Shown here piece after piece: positions 1-8,526 of a stretch of 64,000 nucleotides of DNA; position 1 is the first letter of the stretch, and every line of letters starts with the position of its first letter. The position numbers and the translations under genes are program-made. Under the pieces are notes generated by a model, which searched no databases, was not told where the DNA came from, and saw only the letters and a program-made list of their open reading frames with translations. Source of the stretch: JAAYEA01 sp012689325. GTDB lineage: Bacteria; Chloroflexota; Anaerolineae; JAAYEA01. The stretch is from contig DAITVZ010000007.1 in assembly GCA_036841525.1 (NCBI GenBank), positions 30,372 to 94,371 on the forward strand, given 5' to 3'.

Positions 1-1106
1 GGGATGCCCCAGCGCACCTGAAAGCGAGTGAAGCCCAGGCTGACGAGCTGCAGCAGGAGCAGGCCGCCCAGCACAAGGGCCGTCCAGCGCTGCCGCCGCC
101 AGGCGACCCAGCCCCCGACCAGGACGCCGGAATAGACCGGGGCCAGGACCAAAAGCCCCATGCGCTGATCCAGCAGCCAGCCCAGCAGGCTATCTAGATG
201 GTTGAGGGGGTCGAACAACTGGGCCAGGGTGGCGCTGCCGCGGCCGCCGGAGGAGGCGCCCAGGGCGACGGCGTCGCCATAGAGCAGGCCATTGAGGTAC
301 GAGACCCCCGCCAGGGTCAGCCCCGCCGCCACGGCCAGGCCGAGCCAGCAGCGCCAGGAGACGTCCCGCCGCCAAAACGTCCGCAGCGCCAGCAGCGCCG
401 CCAGCGCCAGCGAGAGGGGCAGGAAGCGGATCACCAGCCAGGAGAGCCCCACCAGGCCGAGCCCCAAGGCCACGCCGTCGCCCAGCGATAGCGCCGCGCT
501 CTGGAGCAGCTTGCGGGCCGCCCAAACCACCAGGAGCGCCCCCAGCATCTCGGTATAGATGCCAAAGGCGTAGGGGAGCATGGGGATGGTGAAGGTGACG
601 GCCAGCCAGGCGAACCAGGCCGCGCCGCGCCGCCGGCTGACCTCGTAGCTCAGGAGCCAGGTGTTGGCGGCCACCAGCGCGGCGATGAGGTTGAGGGCAT
701 AGATCACCGCCACGCGCCCGCCCACCGCGTAAGGCAGGACCAGCGCCGCCGGGAAGGCGATCTCATGGACCGGGTACCAGCCGCCGTCGGCCTTGACCGT
801 CACGTGCGGGTCCAGCCAGGCGCCCGCGAAAAAGGGCGCGTAATCCCGCTCGGCATAGTTGTCGGCCAGGCGGATATCGCCATCGGTCAGCAGGCTGTGG
901 GAGATGAGCAGATAGTGAGGCTCGTCGCCCGTCACCGGCCAGGTGGAGGCCACGTGGGGCGTCAGGGCCACATAAACCAGCAAGGCCAGCAGAAAGGCGA
1001 GGGCGGCCATTCGGCGCGTCGCCCGCGGATCGAGGTCAGCGGCAGGCTCGGCGGCACTGGAGGCGCCTTGCGGGGCGAGATCGCGGGCCAAGCTGGGTTT
1101 CTTCAC
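1..1106 (-). CDS. Glycosyltransferase-like polytopic membrane protein (3' end outside window)
   Basis: An open frame read leftwards from a GTG at 1106 runs off the window edge. After about 30 polar residues comes a first membrane segment, then a GDEPHYLL motif and several further hydrophobic helices. An acidic GDEPHY motif just after the first helix is typical of PMT/ArnT-like (GT39/GT83-type) lipid-linked sugar transferases, so membrane glycosyl transfer is the likely role; substrate unknown. An AAGGGA ribosome site lies about 12 bases before the GTG. The gene starts 27 bases after the Wzt-like ATPase and probably shares its transcript, fitting a cell-surface polysaccharide locus. The start is inferred; the family call rests on motif and topology. 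Confidence 0.7.
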   Translation of the reverse strand, partial: MKKPSLARDLAPQGASSAAEPAADLDPRATRRMAALAFLLALLVYVALTPHVASTWPVTGDEPHYLLISHSLLTDGDIRLADNYAERDYAPFFAGAWLDPHVTVKADGGWYPVHEIAFPAALVLPYAVGGRVAVIYALNLIAALVAANTWLLSYEVSRRRGAAWFAWLAVTFTIPMLPYAFGIYTEMLGALLVVWAARKLLQSAALSLGDGVALGLGLVGLSWLVIRFLPLSLALAALLALRTFWRRDVSWRCWLGLAVAAGLTLAGVSYLNGLLYGDAVALGASSGGRGSATLAQLFDPLNHLDSLLGWLLDQRMGLLVLAPVYSGVLVGGWVAWRRQRWTALVLGGLLLLQLVSLGFTRFQVRWGI

Positions 1107-1133
1107 GGCGGGGCATCCCTTCTTGCCGGCATC

Positions 1134-2519
1134 TCACCGCGGCGCTTCCTCGGCCGGATCGTGCTCTTCGAGCGCGCTGTGGCCCACCGGGTCGTCGCCG
1201 ATGTGCCAGCGGTGCGCGGGGCGAAAGACGCCCATGTCCTGCCAGCGCGAGCGCACGGCAAAGGTCAGATACTCGCGGTAATAGTCATAGGCCGCGCCCT
1301 TGGCGGTGTGAATCGCCACATCCAGGGAATAAGTCCCCTCGATAAAGCCGAACCGCGGGAAGCGGATCAGCGCCTTGCCTGGCCCCGCGGCGAGCGAGAT
1401 CGGGAGTTGTTCCATGTCCGTGTTGGTGCCGTAGCAAAAGAGCCCATCGCTGCGATAGATGCCCACGCCAAAGACCACATCCTCGGCGGCGCGGTGCGCC
1501 GTGTAGGCGATCTCGATGGTGAGCGGGTCGCCGCAGCGCAGCAAGTAGGTTTGCTGCCCGTCCGGGCCCAGCAGCCGCACGCTGGTGATCTGGATCTCGC
1601 CGGTGCCCCAGTGCTTGGGCTCCTCTTCCGGCGCGGGGGCCTCCGGGGGCGGCGCGGCTTGCGCGGCAGGCTCGGCGGCGACGGGGGCCGCGGACGCAGC
1701 CGCCACGCGCGGCGCTTCCGCCTGGCTCGCCTCGGCCACCTCACGCTCGTGCTGGGCGGCGAACTGGAGGTTCTCCTTTTGCCCCACGCTGATGAGGTAC
1801 TGGTCCACGACGCGGCGCGTCAGGCCCTGTCCCTTGACCTCGCCATCCTCGATCCAGATGGCCCGGTCGCACAGCTCGTTCACCGTGGCCAGGTCATGGG
1901 AGACGAAGACGATGGTGCGCCCCTGCGCGCGAAAATCGTTGATGCGGTCCAGGCACTTGTGCTGGAACGCCTCGTCGCCCACCGAGAGGACCTCGTCGAT
2001 CAGCAATATCTCGGGATCGATGCAAGTGGCGATGGAAAAGCCCAGGCGCACCTGCATGCCCGAGGAATAGTGCTTCAAGGGCACGTCGACGAAACGCTCC
2101 AGCTCGGCAAAGGCGACCACCTCGTCGAACTTGAGCGCCATCTCGCGCCGCGAGATGCCCAGGATGGAGCCGTTCAAATAGATGTTGTCGCGCCCGGTCA
2201 GGTCGGGATGAAAGCCTGCGCCCAGCTCCAGCAGCGCCGCCACGCGGCCATGCGTCGCGATGGCGCCGCTGCTCGGCTCCAGGATGCGGGCGATGAGCTT
2301 GAGCATGGTGCTCTTGCCCGAGCCGTTCTCGCCGATCAGGCCCAGGGCCTCGCCCTCTTTCACGGTGAACGAGACGTCGCGCAGCGCCCAGAACGCCTGG
2401 CGATGCCCGTGATTCGAGCGATGGAGACCATTGACCACCAGCTCTTGCAGGGAACGGGGCCGATCGGTGCGCAGCACAAAGCGCTTGGAGACATGCTCGA
2501 CCTGGATCGCCGTCGTCAT
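1134..2519 (-). CDS. Polysaccharide export ABC transporter ATP-binding protein (Wzt-like)
   Basis: 461 residues. The N-terminal nucleotide-binding domain shows Walker A GENGSGKST (63-71), signature YSSGM (151-155), Walker B ILLIDE (171-176) and the switch histidine in FVSHD (about 208). An Ala/Pro-rich linker (about 260-300) joins it to a C-terminal beta domain of the Wzt substrate-binding type (about 305-440). In O-antigen exporters this domain recognises the modified end of the glycan, so this ATPase probably powers export of a finished polysaccharide. Its ATG overlaps the stop of the permease gene by 4 bases, implying translational coupling and a Wzm/Wzt pair. Confidence 0.93.
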   Translation of the reverse strand: MTTAIQVEHVSKRFVLRTDRPRSLQELVVNGLHRSNHGHRQAFWALRDVSFTVKEGEALGLIGENGSGKSTMLKLIARILEPSSGAIATHGRVAALLELGAGFHPDLTGRDNIYLNGSILGISRREMALKFDEVVAFAELERFVDVPLKHYSSGMQVRLGFSIATCIDPEILLIDEVLSVGDEAFQHKCLDRINDFRAQGRTIVFVSHDLATVNELCDRAIWIEDGEVKGQGLTRRVVDQYLISVGQKENLQFAAQHEREVAEASQAEAPRVAAASAAPVAAEPAAQAAPPPEAPAPEEEPKHWGTGEIQITSVRLLGPDGQQTYLLRCGDPLTIEIAYTAHRAAEDVVFGVGIYRSDGLFCYGTNTDMEQLPISLAAGPGKALIRFPRFGFIEGTYSLDVAIHTAKGAAYDYYREYLTFAVRSRWQDMGVFRPAHRWHIGDDPVGHSALEEHDPAEEAPR

Positions 2520-3343
2520 ACTTCCTCCGCAAAGGTGGCCCGGTGGCGGCTAAAGACCCAATAGCCGAGCGCCAAAATGACCAGCGCCGTCAGGGTGGTG
2601 CGGAGGAAAAAGTCAAAGGCCGGCGGGCCGGGCGGCCCCCCCTGGATCGAGCCGTACAGGATGGAGCGGTAGGAGGCGATCAGCGAGGCCATCGGGTTCA
2701 AGATGTAGGTCAGTCGTTGCACGGGAAGCTGCCATCCCAGGACCGTCGCCTGCGCGGGGAGGATGTCGATGGGGTACATCACTGGCGTCAGGAAGAACCA
2801 GGCCAAGAGCAGCACATCCATGATCATCGCCGTATCGCGATAGAACACGTTCAGCGTGGAAAGGATGAGCGCCAGCCCCAAGGTAAAGATCACCTGCACC
2901 AGGATCACCAGGGGCAACAGCAGCGCCCACTGGGTCAGGCCGATGCCCGCAATGTACAGCATGGGGACGAGCACGACCAGCGCCAGCATAAAGTTCACCA
3001 GGTTCGCCAGCACCGTCGAGATGGGCAGCACCTCCCGGGCAAAGTACACCTTTTTGATCAGGTGCCCATTGGCGACGATGCTGTTGGTGGAGCCCATCAG
3101 GGAGGCGGTGAAAAAGTTCCAGGGCAAGATGCCGCAGAGGACAAAGAGGGGAAAATGGGGGACGGCTTGGGATGGCATCATGTAGGTGAACACCACGCTG
3201 AACACGGCCATCATCAGCAGGGGGTTCACCAGCGACCAGAGGAAGCCCAGCACCGAGCTCTTGTAGCGCGCCTTGAGGTCGCGGACCACCAGGTTGCGGA
3301 TCAGCTCGCGATACTTGACCAGTTCTCGCAGGTTCTTGATCAT
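2516..3343 (-). CDS. Polysaccharide export ABC transporter permease (Wzm-like)
   Basis: 275 residues starting MIKNLRELVKYRELI. The amphipathic N-terminus with the VVRDLKARYKSS stretch followed by about six membrane helices is characteristic of the ABC-2 type polysaccharide export permease family (Wzm/TagG/KpsM). I chose the ATG at 3343, preceded by GGAAGG, over a longer in-frame extension to 3451 that would run through the promoter. It is the first gene of a leftward operon with the Wzt-like ATPase and the glycosyltransferase-like gene. It would form the membrane channel through which the ATPase exports an undecaprenyl-linked glycan. Confidence 0.92.
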   Translation of the reverse strand: MIKNLRELVKYRELIRNLVVRDLKARYKSSVLGFLWSLVNPLLMMAVFSVVFTYMMPSQAVPHFPLFVLCGILPWNFFTASLMGSTNSIVANGHLIKKVYFAREVLPISTVLANLVNFMLALVVLVPMLYIAGIGLTQWALLLPLVILVQVIFTLGLALILSTLNVFYRDTAMIMDVLLLAWFFLTPVMYPIDILPAQATVLGWQLPVQRLTYILNPMASLIASYRSILYGSIQGGPPGPPAFDFFLRTTLTALVILALGYWVFSRHRATFAEEV

Positions 3344-3394
3344 GGCCCTTCCATACGCTGCGCCTCGTCTATCGGTCCAGCACAGCGACGGCAG

Positions 3395-3423
3395 ATTATA
3401 GCATCCCGGCTGATTATTGACAA
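3395..3423 (-). promoter_or_regulatory. Sigma-70-type promoter for the polysaccharide export operon
   Basis: Read leftwards: TTGTCA (3418-3423), a 17-base spacer, then TATAAT (3395-3400). Transcription would start near 3388, about 45 bases before the permease ATG. It lies back-to-back with the promoter at 3504-3532. Confidence 0.75.
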
Positions 3424-3503
3424 ATGGTGGCTGGGATCCCGCGGGGCGCAACTCGGCCCGCTGGCCGAGCTGAGGTGGTTTGACATAAAAACGCGCGATG
3501 CTA

Positions 3504-3532
3504 TTGACAGATCGCCATCCCCCTGCTATAAT
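3504..3532 (+). promoter_or_regulatory. Consensus sigma-70-type promoter for the secreted linker protein
   Basis: TTGACA (3504-3509), 17-base spacer, TATAAT (3527-3532): a perfect match to the vegetative consensus. The expected start near 3539 lies about 290 bases upstream of the first credible coding start at 3830. Confidence 0.8.
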
Positions 3533-3538
3533 AGTGAG

Positions 3539-3829
3539 GGGAGATCGTTACGGTAAGGTGCGTCACATCTCTACCTTCGACCCTATGTCGCCCAATGCCC
3601 CTCGTCCACGCTTCGATCGCGCTCGTCCTGAAAGGCGCTTCCCCCGCTTCTGACTCCCTGCCTCGGCGCGCTGGCTGCCCGGTCCATGGCTGGGCGCCCG
3701 GCGCCAGTGATCTGGATCATGTCCGCAGGCACGAAAGCATGCTACCATGGCTCCAAGCCTTTGTGGTGGCTCCGGTTCTCCTGGGGGGCCAGCCGGGCGG
3801 ATTCTCCGCCTTGGCTAAAGGAGGTTGCC
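3539..3829 (+). other. Long untranslated leader (about 290 nt)
   Basis: Between the consensus promoter and the ATG at 3830 there is no credible gene. The stretch is GC-rich with several short inverted repeats (for example around 3670-3710), but I recognise no known riboswitch class. It ends in AAAGGAGG, a near-perfect ribosome binding site. An in-frame extension to 3686 exists but lacks a ribosome site and would precede the signal peptide, so I treat it as leader. Confidence 0.45.
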
Positions 3830-5212
3830 ATGAACACTTGCAGGAGAAAACTGACCAATGTGCTTGTCCTTATCCTGACGCTGGGCTTGATCACGGCGCT
3901 GGCGCCGGGTTCCCTGGGGGGTGTGGCCTGGGCCGAGAGCGGCCCGGTGCTCTCGCTGCTGGATGGCCGCTTCCAGGTGCGGGGATATAGAGAGAGCCCG
4001 ACCGTCTATTACGTGGCGATCACGGCTTCTCCGTCGGCCGCCTATGCCGATTTCCACCTGGCCTTTTGGGCGTTGGACTTGACCGCGGACCAATTGAGCC
4101 GCCTGAGCCTGGAAAAGCCGTATCAATACACCGTCGCCTCGCTCGAGGGCGGGCTATTCGCCGCCGTGGGCCGGCAGTACCTCAACGAGACGCGCCCGCT
4201 CGGCGGGCAAAACTGGTATGTTGACCCCACGCTGAACATGCGCTTTGTGCTCCGCTATTGGGGCGCCTGGTCCGACGGCTTGGGCTTTAGCGGCGCGACG
4301 CACCCCGCTCCGGGGACGACGCACGTCTTCAAGCTGACGTTCAACCAGCCGGTCGAGCTGGATCGGGTCAAGGTGGGTGTGGACGCCCTGCCCCCGCACG
4401 CGGCGCAGAGCTCGGCGGTGGATAGCGGCATCCTGATCTTTACGCCGCCAACGCCCACGCCGACGGCCACTTTCACGCCGACCCATACGCCGACGGCGAC
4501 CTTTACCCCGACGGCAACGCGCACCTTTACCCCCACGGCAACGCCGACGAGCACGTTCACGCCCACGGCCACGTGGACGCCTACCGCGACGCCAACGTTT
4601 ACGGCGACGCCGACCCACACGCCAACGCATACGGCCACGCCGACGCCAACCCACACCTACACGCCGACGTCCACTGGCACGCCGACCGAGACCTCTACCA
4701 GCACGGCGACGCCGACGGAGACTGAAACGTCAACGCCCACGCCGACCGAGACGCTGACCGCCACGCCGACCTCCACCGAGACGGCGACGCTGACGCCCAC
4801 CCGGGCGCCCAGCATCGAGACGTCGGATCCGGGCGATTTCTGCCGGCCGGTGCTGGTGGGGCGGCTGCACGCGGCGTACTATTTCGACCCGGGCGTGGTG
4901 TTCGTCACGTCCATCCAGAACCTGTCGCTGGATTGCGATTTCGACTTGCCCGCCGAGGAGCGCCTGATGTTCGTGCGCGGCTATGCGGACAATGGCGGCG
5001 GCCCGATCCAGTGGCGGCAGGTGCCGATCCTGCCTCCCGAGATTCCAGCGGGCGCAACGGTGGGCGGCGGATGGAGCGACCCCAACTCGGCCTGGGGCAA
5101 AAGGATATTAAAGTTCGATATGCACGCCCTCAAGTACGTCTTCTGGCTCGAGTGGAAGGGCGTGCGCATCTCGCCCATCGCGACCATCTTTGATCCGGAC
5201 TACGTGCCGTGA
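3830..5212 (+). CDS. Secreted protein with Pro/Thr-rich linker, function unknown
   Basis: 460 residues. A signal peptide (basic MNTCRRK, then a hydrophobic core, cleavage probably after AWA near residue 36) precedes an N-terminal domain of about 170 residues. A low-complexity TP/TPT/TAT linker follows (about 207-330), then a C-terminal domain of about 130 residues with a few cysteines. The N-terminal domain looks beta-rich and cohesin- or adhesin-like in style, but I cannot assign a family. Similar TP-rich linkers occur in secreted multidomain proteins of Chloroflexota, so cell-surface or extracellular location is inferred. The start is fixed by AAAGGAGG seven bases upstream. It is followed by an intrinsic terminator and appears monocistronic. 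Confidence 0.85.
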   Translation: MNTCRRKLTNVLVLILTLGLITALAPGSLGGVAWAESGPVLSLLDGRFQVRGYRESPTVYYVAITASPSAAYADFHLAFWALDLTADQLSRLSLEKPYQYTVASLEGGLFAAVGRQYLNETRPLGGQNWYVDPTLNMRFVLRYWGAWSDGLGFSGATHPAPGTTHVFKLTFNQPVELDRVKVGVDALPPHAAQSSAVDSGILIFTPPTPTPTATFTPTHTPTATFTPTATRTFTPTATPTSTFTPTATWTPTATPTFTATPTHTPTHTATPTPTHTYTPTSTGTPTETSTSTATPTETETSTPTPTETLTATPTSTETATLTPTRAPSIETSDPGDFCRPVLVGRLHAAYYFDPGVVFVTSIQNLSLDCDFDLPAEERLMFVRGYADNGGGPIQWRQVPILPPEIPAGATVGGGWSDPNSAWGKRILKFDMHALKYVFWLEWKGVRISPIATIFDPDYVP

Positions 5213-5233
5213 GCCAACCGGCCCCATAAAAAG

Positions 5234-5263
5234 AACAGCCCCCGGCGCGCGCTGGGGGCTGTT
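5234..5263. terminator. Bidirectional intrinsic terminator
   Basis: A 10-bp perfect stem (AACAGCCCCC with GGGGGCTGTT) around a 10-base loop, with an A-tract on the left and a T-tract on the right. It lies between two convergent genes and can end both. Confidence 0.85.
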
Positions 5264-5279
5264 TGCATATGCGCTGCGG

Positions 5280-6050
5280 CTAGAAGCCAGGGATCAGGCC
5301 CAGGTAGCGCACCGCCATCACGGCCAGCATGACCGCCAGCACGACCTTGACGAGCTTGTCACCCTTGGCGACCGACATCCGGCTGGCGATCCAGGCGCCT
5401 GCTCCGTTGCCCACGCTTAGCGTCACGCCCATCCCCCAATCGACCTGCCCCTTGGCGGCAAAGATGATCAGCGCTGCCAAGGTATATAGGCCGACAATAA
5501 GCACCTTGTGCATATTGGTGCGCACCAGGCTTTCCCCCAAGACGAGCAAGAGGGCCGCCATCATCAAAAAGCCCACCCCCGCCTGAATGGCCCCGCCATA
5601 AAAGCCCACCGCGAATAGCACCAGGTAGCCCCATATCCGGCGGGTGGGCGTCATGGTGATCTCCCGGGGACGCAGGAGCTTTTTGCTGTCGAACAGCAGC
5701 GTGGCCAGCATCAGCAGCATGGCGACGCCCAGAACCTTGTGAAAGACGTCCTCCGGCAGGTCGATGACCACGTAGGCTCCGAGGATAGCCCCGAGGGTCG
5801 CCGGGATGCCCAGTTCCAAGCTGCGCCGAAAGTCAGAGAGGCCCTTGCTCTTAAAGCCCGCGATGGCCGCGATATTCTGGGCCTGGATAGCGATGCGGTT
5901 GGTGCCGTTGGCGATGCCGATCGGCAACCCCACGAACTCGAGCGCGGCCAGCGTGATGAACGAGCCGCCGCCGGCCATGGTGTTGATGAAACCCGCCACC
6001 AAGCCCGAAACCAACACGATCACAAGCTGCAGCAACGTCTGAGAATCCAT
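5280..6050 (-). CDS. TauE/SafE-family sulfite/anion exporter-like permease
   Basis: 256 residues, almost entirely hydrophobic, about seven to eight membrane helices. The N-terminal GFINTMAGGGSFITLAAL segment with glycines and the NGTNR motif is the hallmark of the TauE/SafE (DUF81) family, which moves organic or inorganic sulfur anions across the inner membrane. The actual substrate is not shown by the sequence. I start at the ATG at 6050, with GGAGG just upstream, rather than ten residues earlier. It is probably monocistronic, diverging from the EEP lipoprotein gene. Confidence 0.9.
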   Translation of the reverse strand: MDSQTLLQLVIVLVSGLVAGFINTMAGGGSFITLAALEFVGLPIGIANGTNRIAIQAQNIAAIAGFKSKGLSDFRRSLELGIPATLGAILGAYVVIDLPEDVFHKVLGVAMLLMLATLLFDSKKLLRPREITMTPTRRIWGYLVLFAVGFYGGAIQAGVGFLMMAALLLVLGESLVRTNMHKVLIVGLYTLAALIIFAAKGQVDWGMGVTLSVGNGAGAWIASRMSVAKGDKLVKVVLAVMLAVMAVRYLGLIPGF

Positions 6051-6078
6051 CGGCCCTCCTGAAGCAACGATATGGTGC

Positions 6079-6107
6079 ATTATACCCCGGGCTTCCTCTG
6101 CGGCAAA
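6079..6107 (-). promoter_or_regulatory. Possible promoter for the TauE-family gene
   Basis: TATAAT read leftwards at 6079-6084 with a poor TTTGCC at -35 (6102-6107) and a 17-base spacer. The -10 is perfect but the -35 is weak. Confidence 0.45.
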
Positions 6108-6133
6108 CCGCGGGCAGGCTCTCGACGGAGCGA

Positions 6134-6161
6134 TTGACTATTGCCAGCAATCGAGTATAGT
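6134..6161 (+). promoter_or_regulatory. Promoter for the EEP-family lipoprotein
   Basis: TTGACT (6134-6139), 16-base spacer, TATAGT (6156-6161). The predicted start near 6168 leaves a leader of about 70 bases before the GTG at 6236. Confidence 0.6.
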
Positions 6162-6235
6162 CGAGGTGCTCACGCCAGCCTGATATCGAGAAGCGCGCCC
6201 TGGCGACGGCGGTCGTCTCGGCATAGGGAGGATTT

Positions 6236-7279
6236 GTGATCAGACGCGCCTTTTTGTTGCTTGTTGCTGCCTTGGCCCTGATCGGCTGCGAGCCGCGGGT
6301 CACGCCCACATCCACGTCGACCCCGGCCACCTTCCTGGACAAGCCCACGCCTCAGCATCTCCGCGTGATGACCTACAACGTCAACTGGGACTCGATCTTT
6401 CCCGCGGGCGATCCCAACAATGACCAACTGCGCGATAGCGATCGCGTGGAGCCGTTCCGGCGCATCCTGAAAGCGGTCCAGCCGGACGTGCTCTGCCTGC
6501 AAGAGATCGGTCAAGACCGCCATCCCTCGCAGGTGGGCGCCATCTTGGATGAGGTGTTGCCGCTGGCAGGGGGAGAGAAATGGCGCGCGCACATTGGCCA
6601 GGACAATGTCATCGTCTCTCGCTTTGACCTGACCATGCGGGCCGACGCCTCCATTCATCAGAACCGCACGCTGACCACCGGCCATGCTCTGGCGCTGGTG
6701 GACCTGCCCGACGCCGAGTATGCGACCGACCTCTACATGGTTTGCGCCCACTTTAAATCCAGCGGCGGCGAGATCAACCTGAGGCTCCGCCAGCACCAGG
6801 CCGATACCCTGGTCGCGTGGGTGCGCGACATGCAGGCGCCGGGCGGCAAGATCGACCTGGCCAAGGGCACCCCCTGGATCATCCTGGGCGACCTGAATGC
6901 CTACGACACCGACCCCGCTCGCCACGTCACCACGCTGGTCACCGGCGACATCGTGAACGAGGACCGATACGGCGCGGATGCCAAGCCGGACTGGGATGGC
7001 ACGGATGCCACCGATGCCCTGCCGCGGCACAATGGCACCGGCACCGAGACCTACACCTGGCGCAATGACGCCGAGGGCTTTAACCCTGGTATGCTGGACC
7101 GCATCATCTATGCCGATAGCGTGATGCGCGTGGACAACTCCTTTGTGCTCAACACCACGACCATGGATCCGGGGCTGTTGCAGGCGGCTGGCTTGCAGGC
7201 CAACGACGTATTCCTAAACCCCGTCACGAGTTACTATGACCATCTGCCCGTGGTGGTGGACGTGGCCATCACCCGATAG
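6236..7279 (+). CDS. Endonuclease/exonuclease/phosphatase-family lipoprotein
   Basis: 347 residues. The lipoprotein signal (MIRRAFLLLVAALALIGC) places the lipidated cysteine at residue 18, so the enzyme is anchored outside the cytoplasm. The EEP fold is shown by MTYNVNWDS near the start, LCLQEIG with the metal-binding glutamate, GDLNAYDTD with the catalytic Asp/Asn pair, and a final DHLPVVVDV with the catalytic Asp-His. The family includes extracellular nucleases and phosphodiesterases; extracellular nucleic-acid scavenging is possible, but the substrate is unknown. The GTG start follows AGGGAGG at a good distance. The next gene begins 32 bases on and may share the transcript. Confidence 0.88.
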   Translation: MIRRAFLLLVAALALIGCEPRVTPTSTSTPATFLDKPTPQHLRVMTYNVNWDSIFPAGDPNNDQLRDSDRVEPFRRILKAVQPDVLCLQEIGQDRHPSQVGAILDEVLPLAGGEKWRAHIGQDNVIVSRFDLTMRADASIHQNRTLTTGHALALVDLPDAEYATDLYMVCAHFKSSGGEINLRLRQHQADTLVAWVRDMQAPGGKIDLAKGTPWIILGDLNAYDTDPARHVTTLVTGDIVNEDRYGADAKPDWDGTDATDALPRHNGTGTETYTWRNDAEGFNPGMLDRIIYADSVMRVDNSFVLNTTTMDPGLLQAAGLQANDVFLNPVTSYYDHLPVVVDVAITR

Positions 7280-7311
7280 CACCAAGACAAGATAGAAGGA
7301 GAGCGATCACC

Positions 7312-8262
7312 ATGGAAATGATGCAACTGGGCAAGACGCCCCTCAAGGTCTCGCGCATCGCGCTGGGCTGCATGCGGCTGAGCGAGAACAAGGCCGACGC
7401 GATGGCCTCCATCAAGGCGGCGCTGGATGCGGGGATCAACCTGTTCGACCATGCCGATATCTATGGCCGCGGCGCGCGCGAGACCATGTTTGCCAACATC
7501 TGGGACGAGGTCCCTGGCCTGCGCAGCCGGATCATTCTGCAGAGCAAGTGCGGCATCCGCTCCGCCGGGAGCCCGGAGCCCAGCTCGCCCCATCGTTACG
7601 ATTTCAGCTATGAGCACATTGTCCGCTCGGTGGAGGGCAGCCTGAGCCGCCTCAAAACCGACTATCTGGACGTCCTCTTGCTGCACCGGCCCGACGTGCT
7701 GATGGAGCCGGCGGAGGTGGCGCGCGCCTTTGACGAGCTGCGTCGCGCGGGCAAGGTGCGCTATTTCGGCGTGAGCAACCACACCAGCCACCAAATGGCC
7801 GTGCTGCAGCAGGCGCTGGATCAGCCGCTGGTAGCCAACCAGCTCTTGCTGGGCCTGCTCCACTCTGAGCTCTTTGAGCAGGGCGTGCGGCTGAGCAGCC
7901 GGCCGGTGATGCGCAATGTGCGCGGCGATGGGACGCTGGAGCATTGCTGGCTGAACGGCGTCACCATCCAGGCCTGGAGTCCCCTTTCCAGCGGCGCGGT
8001 GACCGGCAACCTTCCCGCCAGTGCGGAGCCGCACGTGGTCCAAACCGCCGAGGTGGTGGCCGAGCTAGCGGCGGCGCGGGGCGTCAGCAAGGAGGCCATC
8101 GCCCTCGGCTGGCTGCTGCGCCATCCCGCGGGCATCCTGCCTATCATCGGCACCATGAACCCAGCGCGCATCCGCGCGAGTTGCGAGGCGACCGAGGTGC
8201 AGATGAGCCGCGAGGAGTGGTATCGGCTCTTTATCGCCAGTCGCGGCGAGGATATCCCCTAG
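7312..8262 (+). CDS. Aldo/keto reductase
   Basis: 316 residues, the usual size for the family. The catalytic tetrad is visible: Asp and Tyr in FDHADIYG, Lys in LQSKCGI and His in LLLHRPD. The C-terminal third contains the NADPH-binding region (GWLLRHPAGILPIIGT). The overall pattern resembles the YdhF-type oxidoreductases. It would reduce an aldehyde or ketone with NAD(P)H in the cytoplasm; substrate unknown. Start supported by GAAGGAGA upstream. A second aldo/keto reductase of a different subfamily lies at 38874. Confidence 0.93.
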   Translation: MEMMQLGKTPLKVSRIALGCMRLSENKADAMASIKAALDAGINLFDHADIYGRGARETMFANIWDEVPGLRSRIILQSKCGIRSAGSPEPSSPHRYDFSYEHIVRSVEGSLSRLKTDYLDVLLLHRPDVLMEPAEVARAFDELRRAGKVRYFGVSNHTSHQMAVLQQALDQPLVANQLLLGLLHSELFEQGVRLSSRPVMRNVRGDGTLEHCWLNGVTIQAWSPLSSGAVTGNLPASAEPHVVQTAEVVAELAAARGVSKEAIALGWLLRHPAGILPIIGTMNPARIRASCEATEVQMSREEWYRLFIASRGEDIP

Positions 8263-8275
8263 TTTTCCGCCCGAT

Positions 8276-8304
8276 TTGACAAAAACGCTGTGTTATGCTA
8301 ATAT
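8276..8304 (+). promoter_or_regulatory. tRNA-Asp promoter
   Basis: TTGACA (8276-8281), 17-base spacer, TAATAT (8299-8304), placing the start near 8311, just before the mature 5' end at 8318. Confidence 0.7.
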
Positions 8305-8317
8305 TACCACGCATTAC

Positions 8318-8394
8318 GGAGGCGTGGTGTAGCGGCCTAACATGCAGCCCTGTCAAGGCTGAGATCGCGGGTTCGAATCCCGTCGCTTCCGCCA
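8318..8394 (+). tRNA. tRNA-Asp (GTC)
   Basis: 77 bases with the CCA end encoded. The acceptor stem GGAGGCG pairs with CGCTTCC (one G-U), the anticodon stem CAGCC/GGCTG encloses the loop CTGTCAA giving anticodon GTC, and GTTCGAATC forms the T loop. It has its own promoter and terminator. Confidence 0.97.
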
Positions 8395-8399
8395 AGGTG

Positions 8400-8437
8400 A
8401 AGGCCCCACAGAATTTTGTGGGGCCTTCTGTCTTTTC
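8400..8437 (+). terminator. Intrinsic terminator after tRNA-Asp
   Basis: An 11-bp stem (AAGGCCCCACA with TGTGGGGCCTT) around a short A/T loop, followed by a T-rich tract. Confidence 0.85.
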
Positions 8438-8526
8438 CAGCGGAAGAGCGACATGATCTCCCTCATACCCGCTGGCGGCCCCCTGCGTTACCCTATCCTG
8501 GGGACAAGTACGCGGAGGTACATCCG

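Noticed and set aside
3686..3829. N-terminal extension of the secreted linker protein
   Set aside because: It would put 48 residues before a standard signal peptide, and AAAGGAGG lies directly upstream of the internal ATG.
4444..4810. Short tandem ACGCC/ACGCCGAC-like repeats suggesting a CRISPR or minisatellite
   Set aside because: They are in-frame codons of a Thr-Pro linker with no constant repeat/spacer pattern; the same is seen at 22855-23000.
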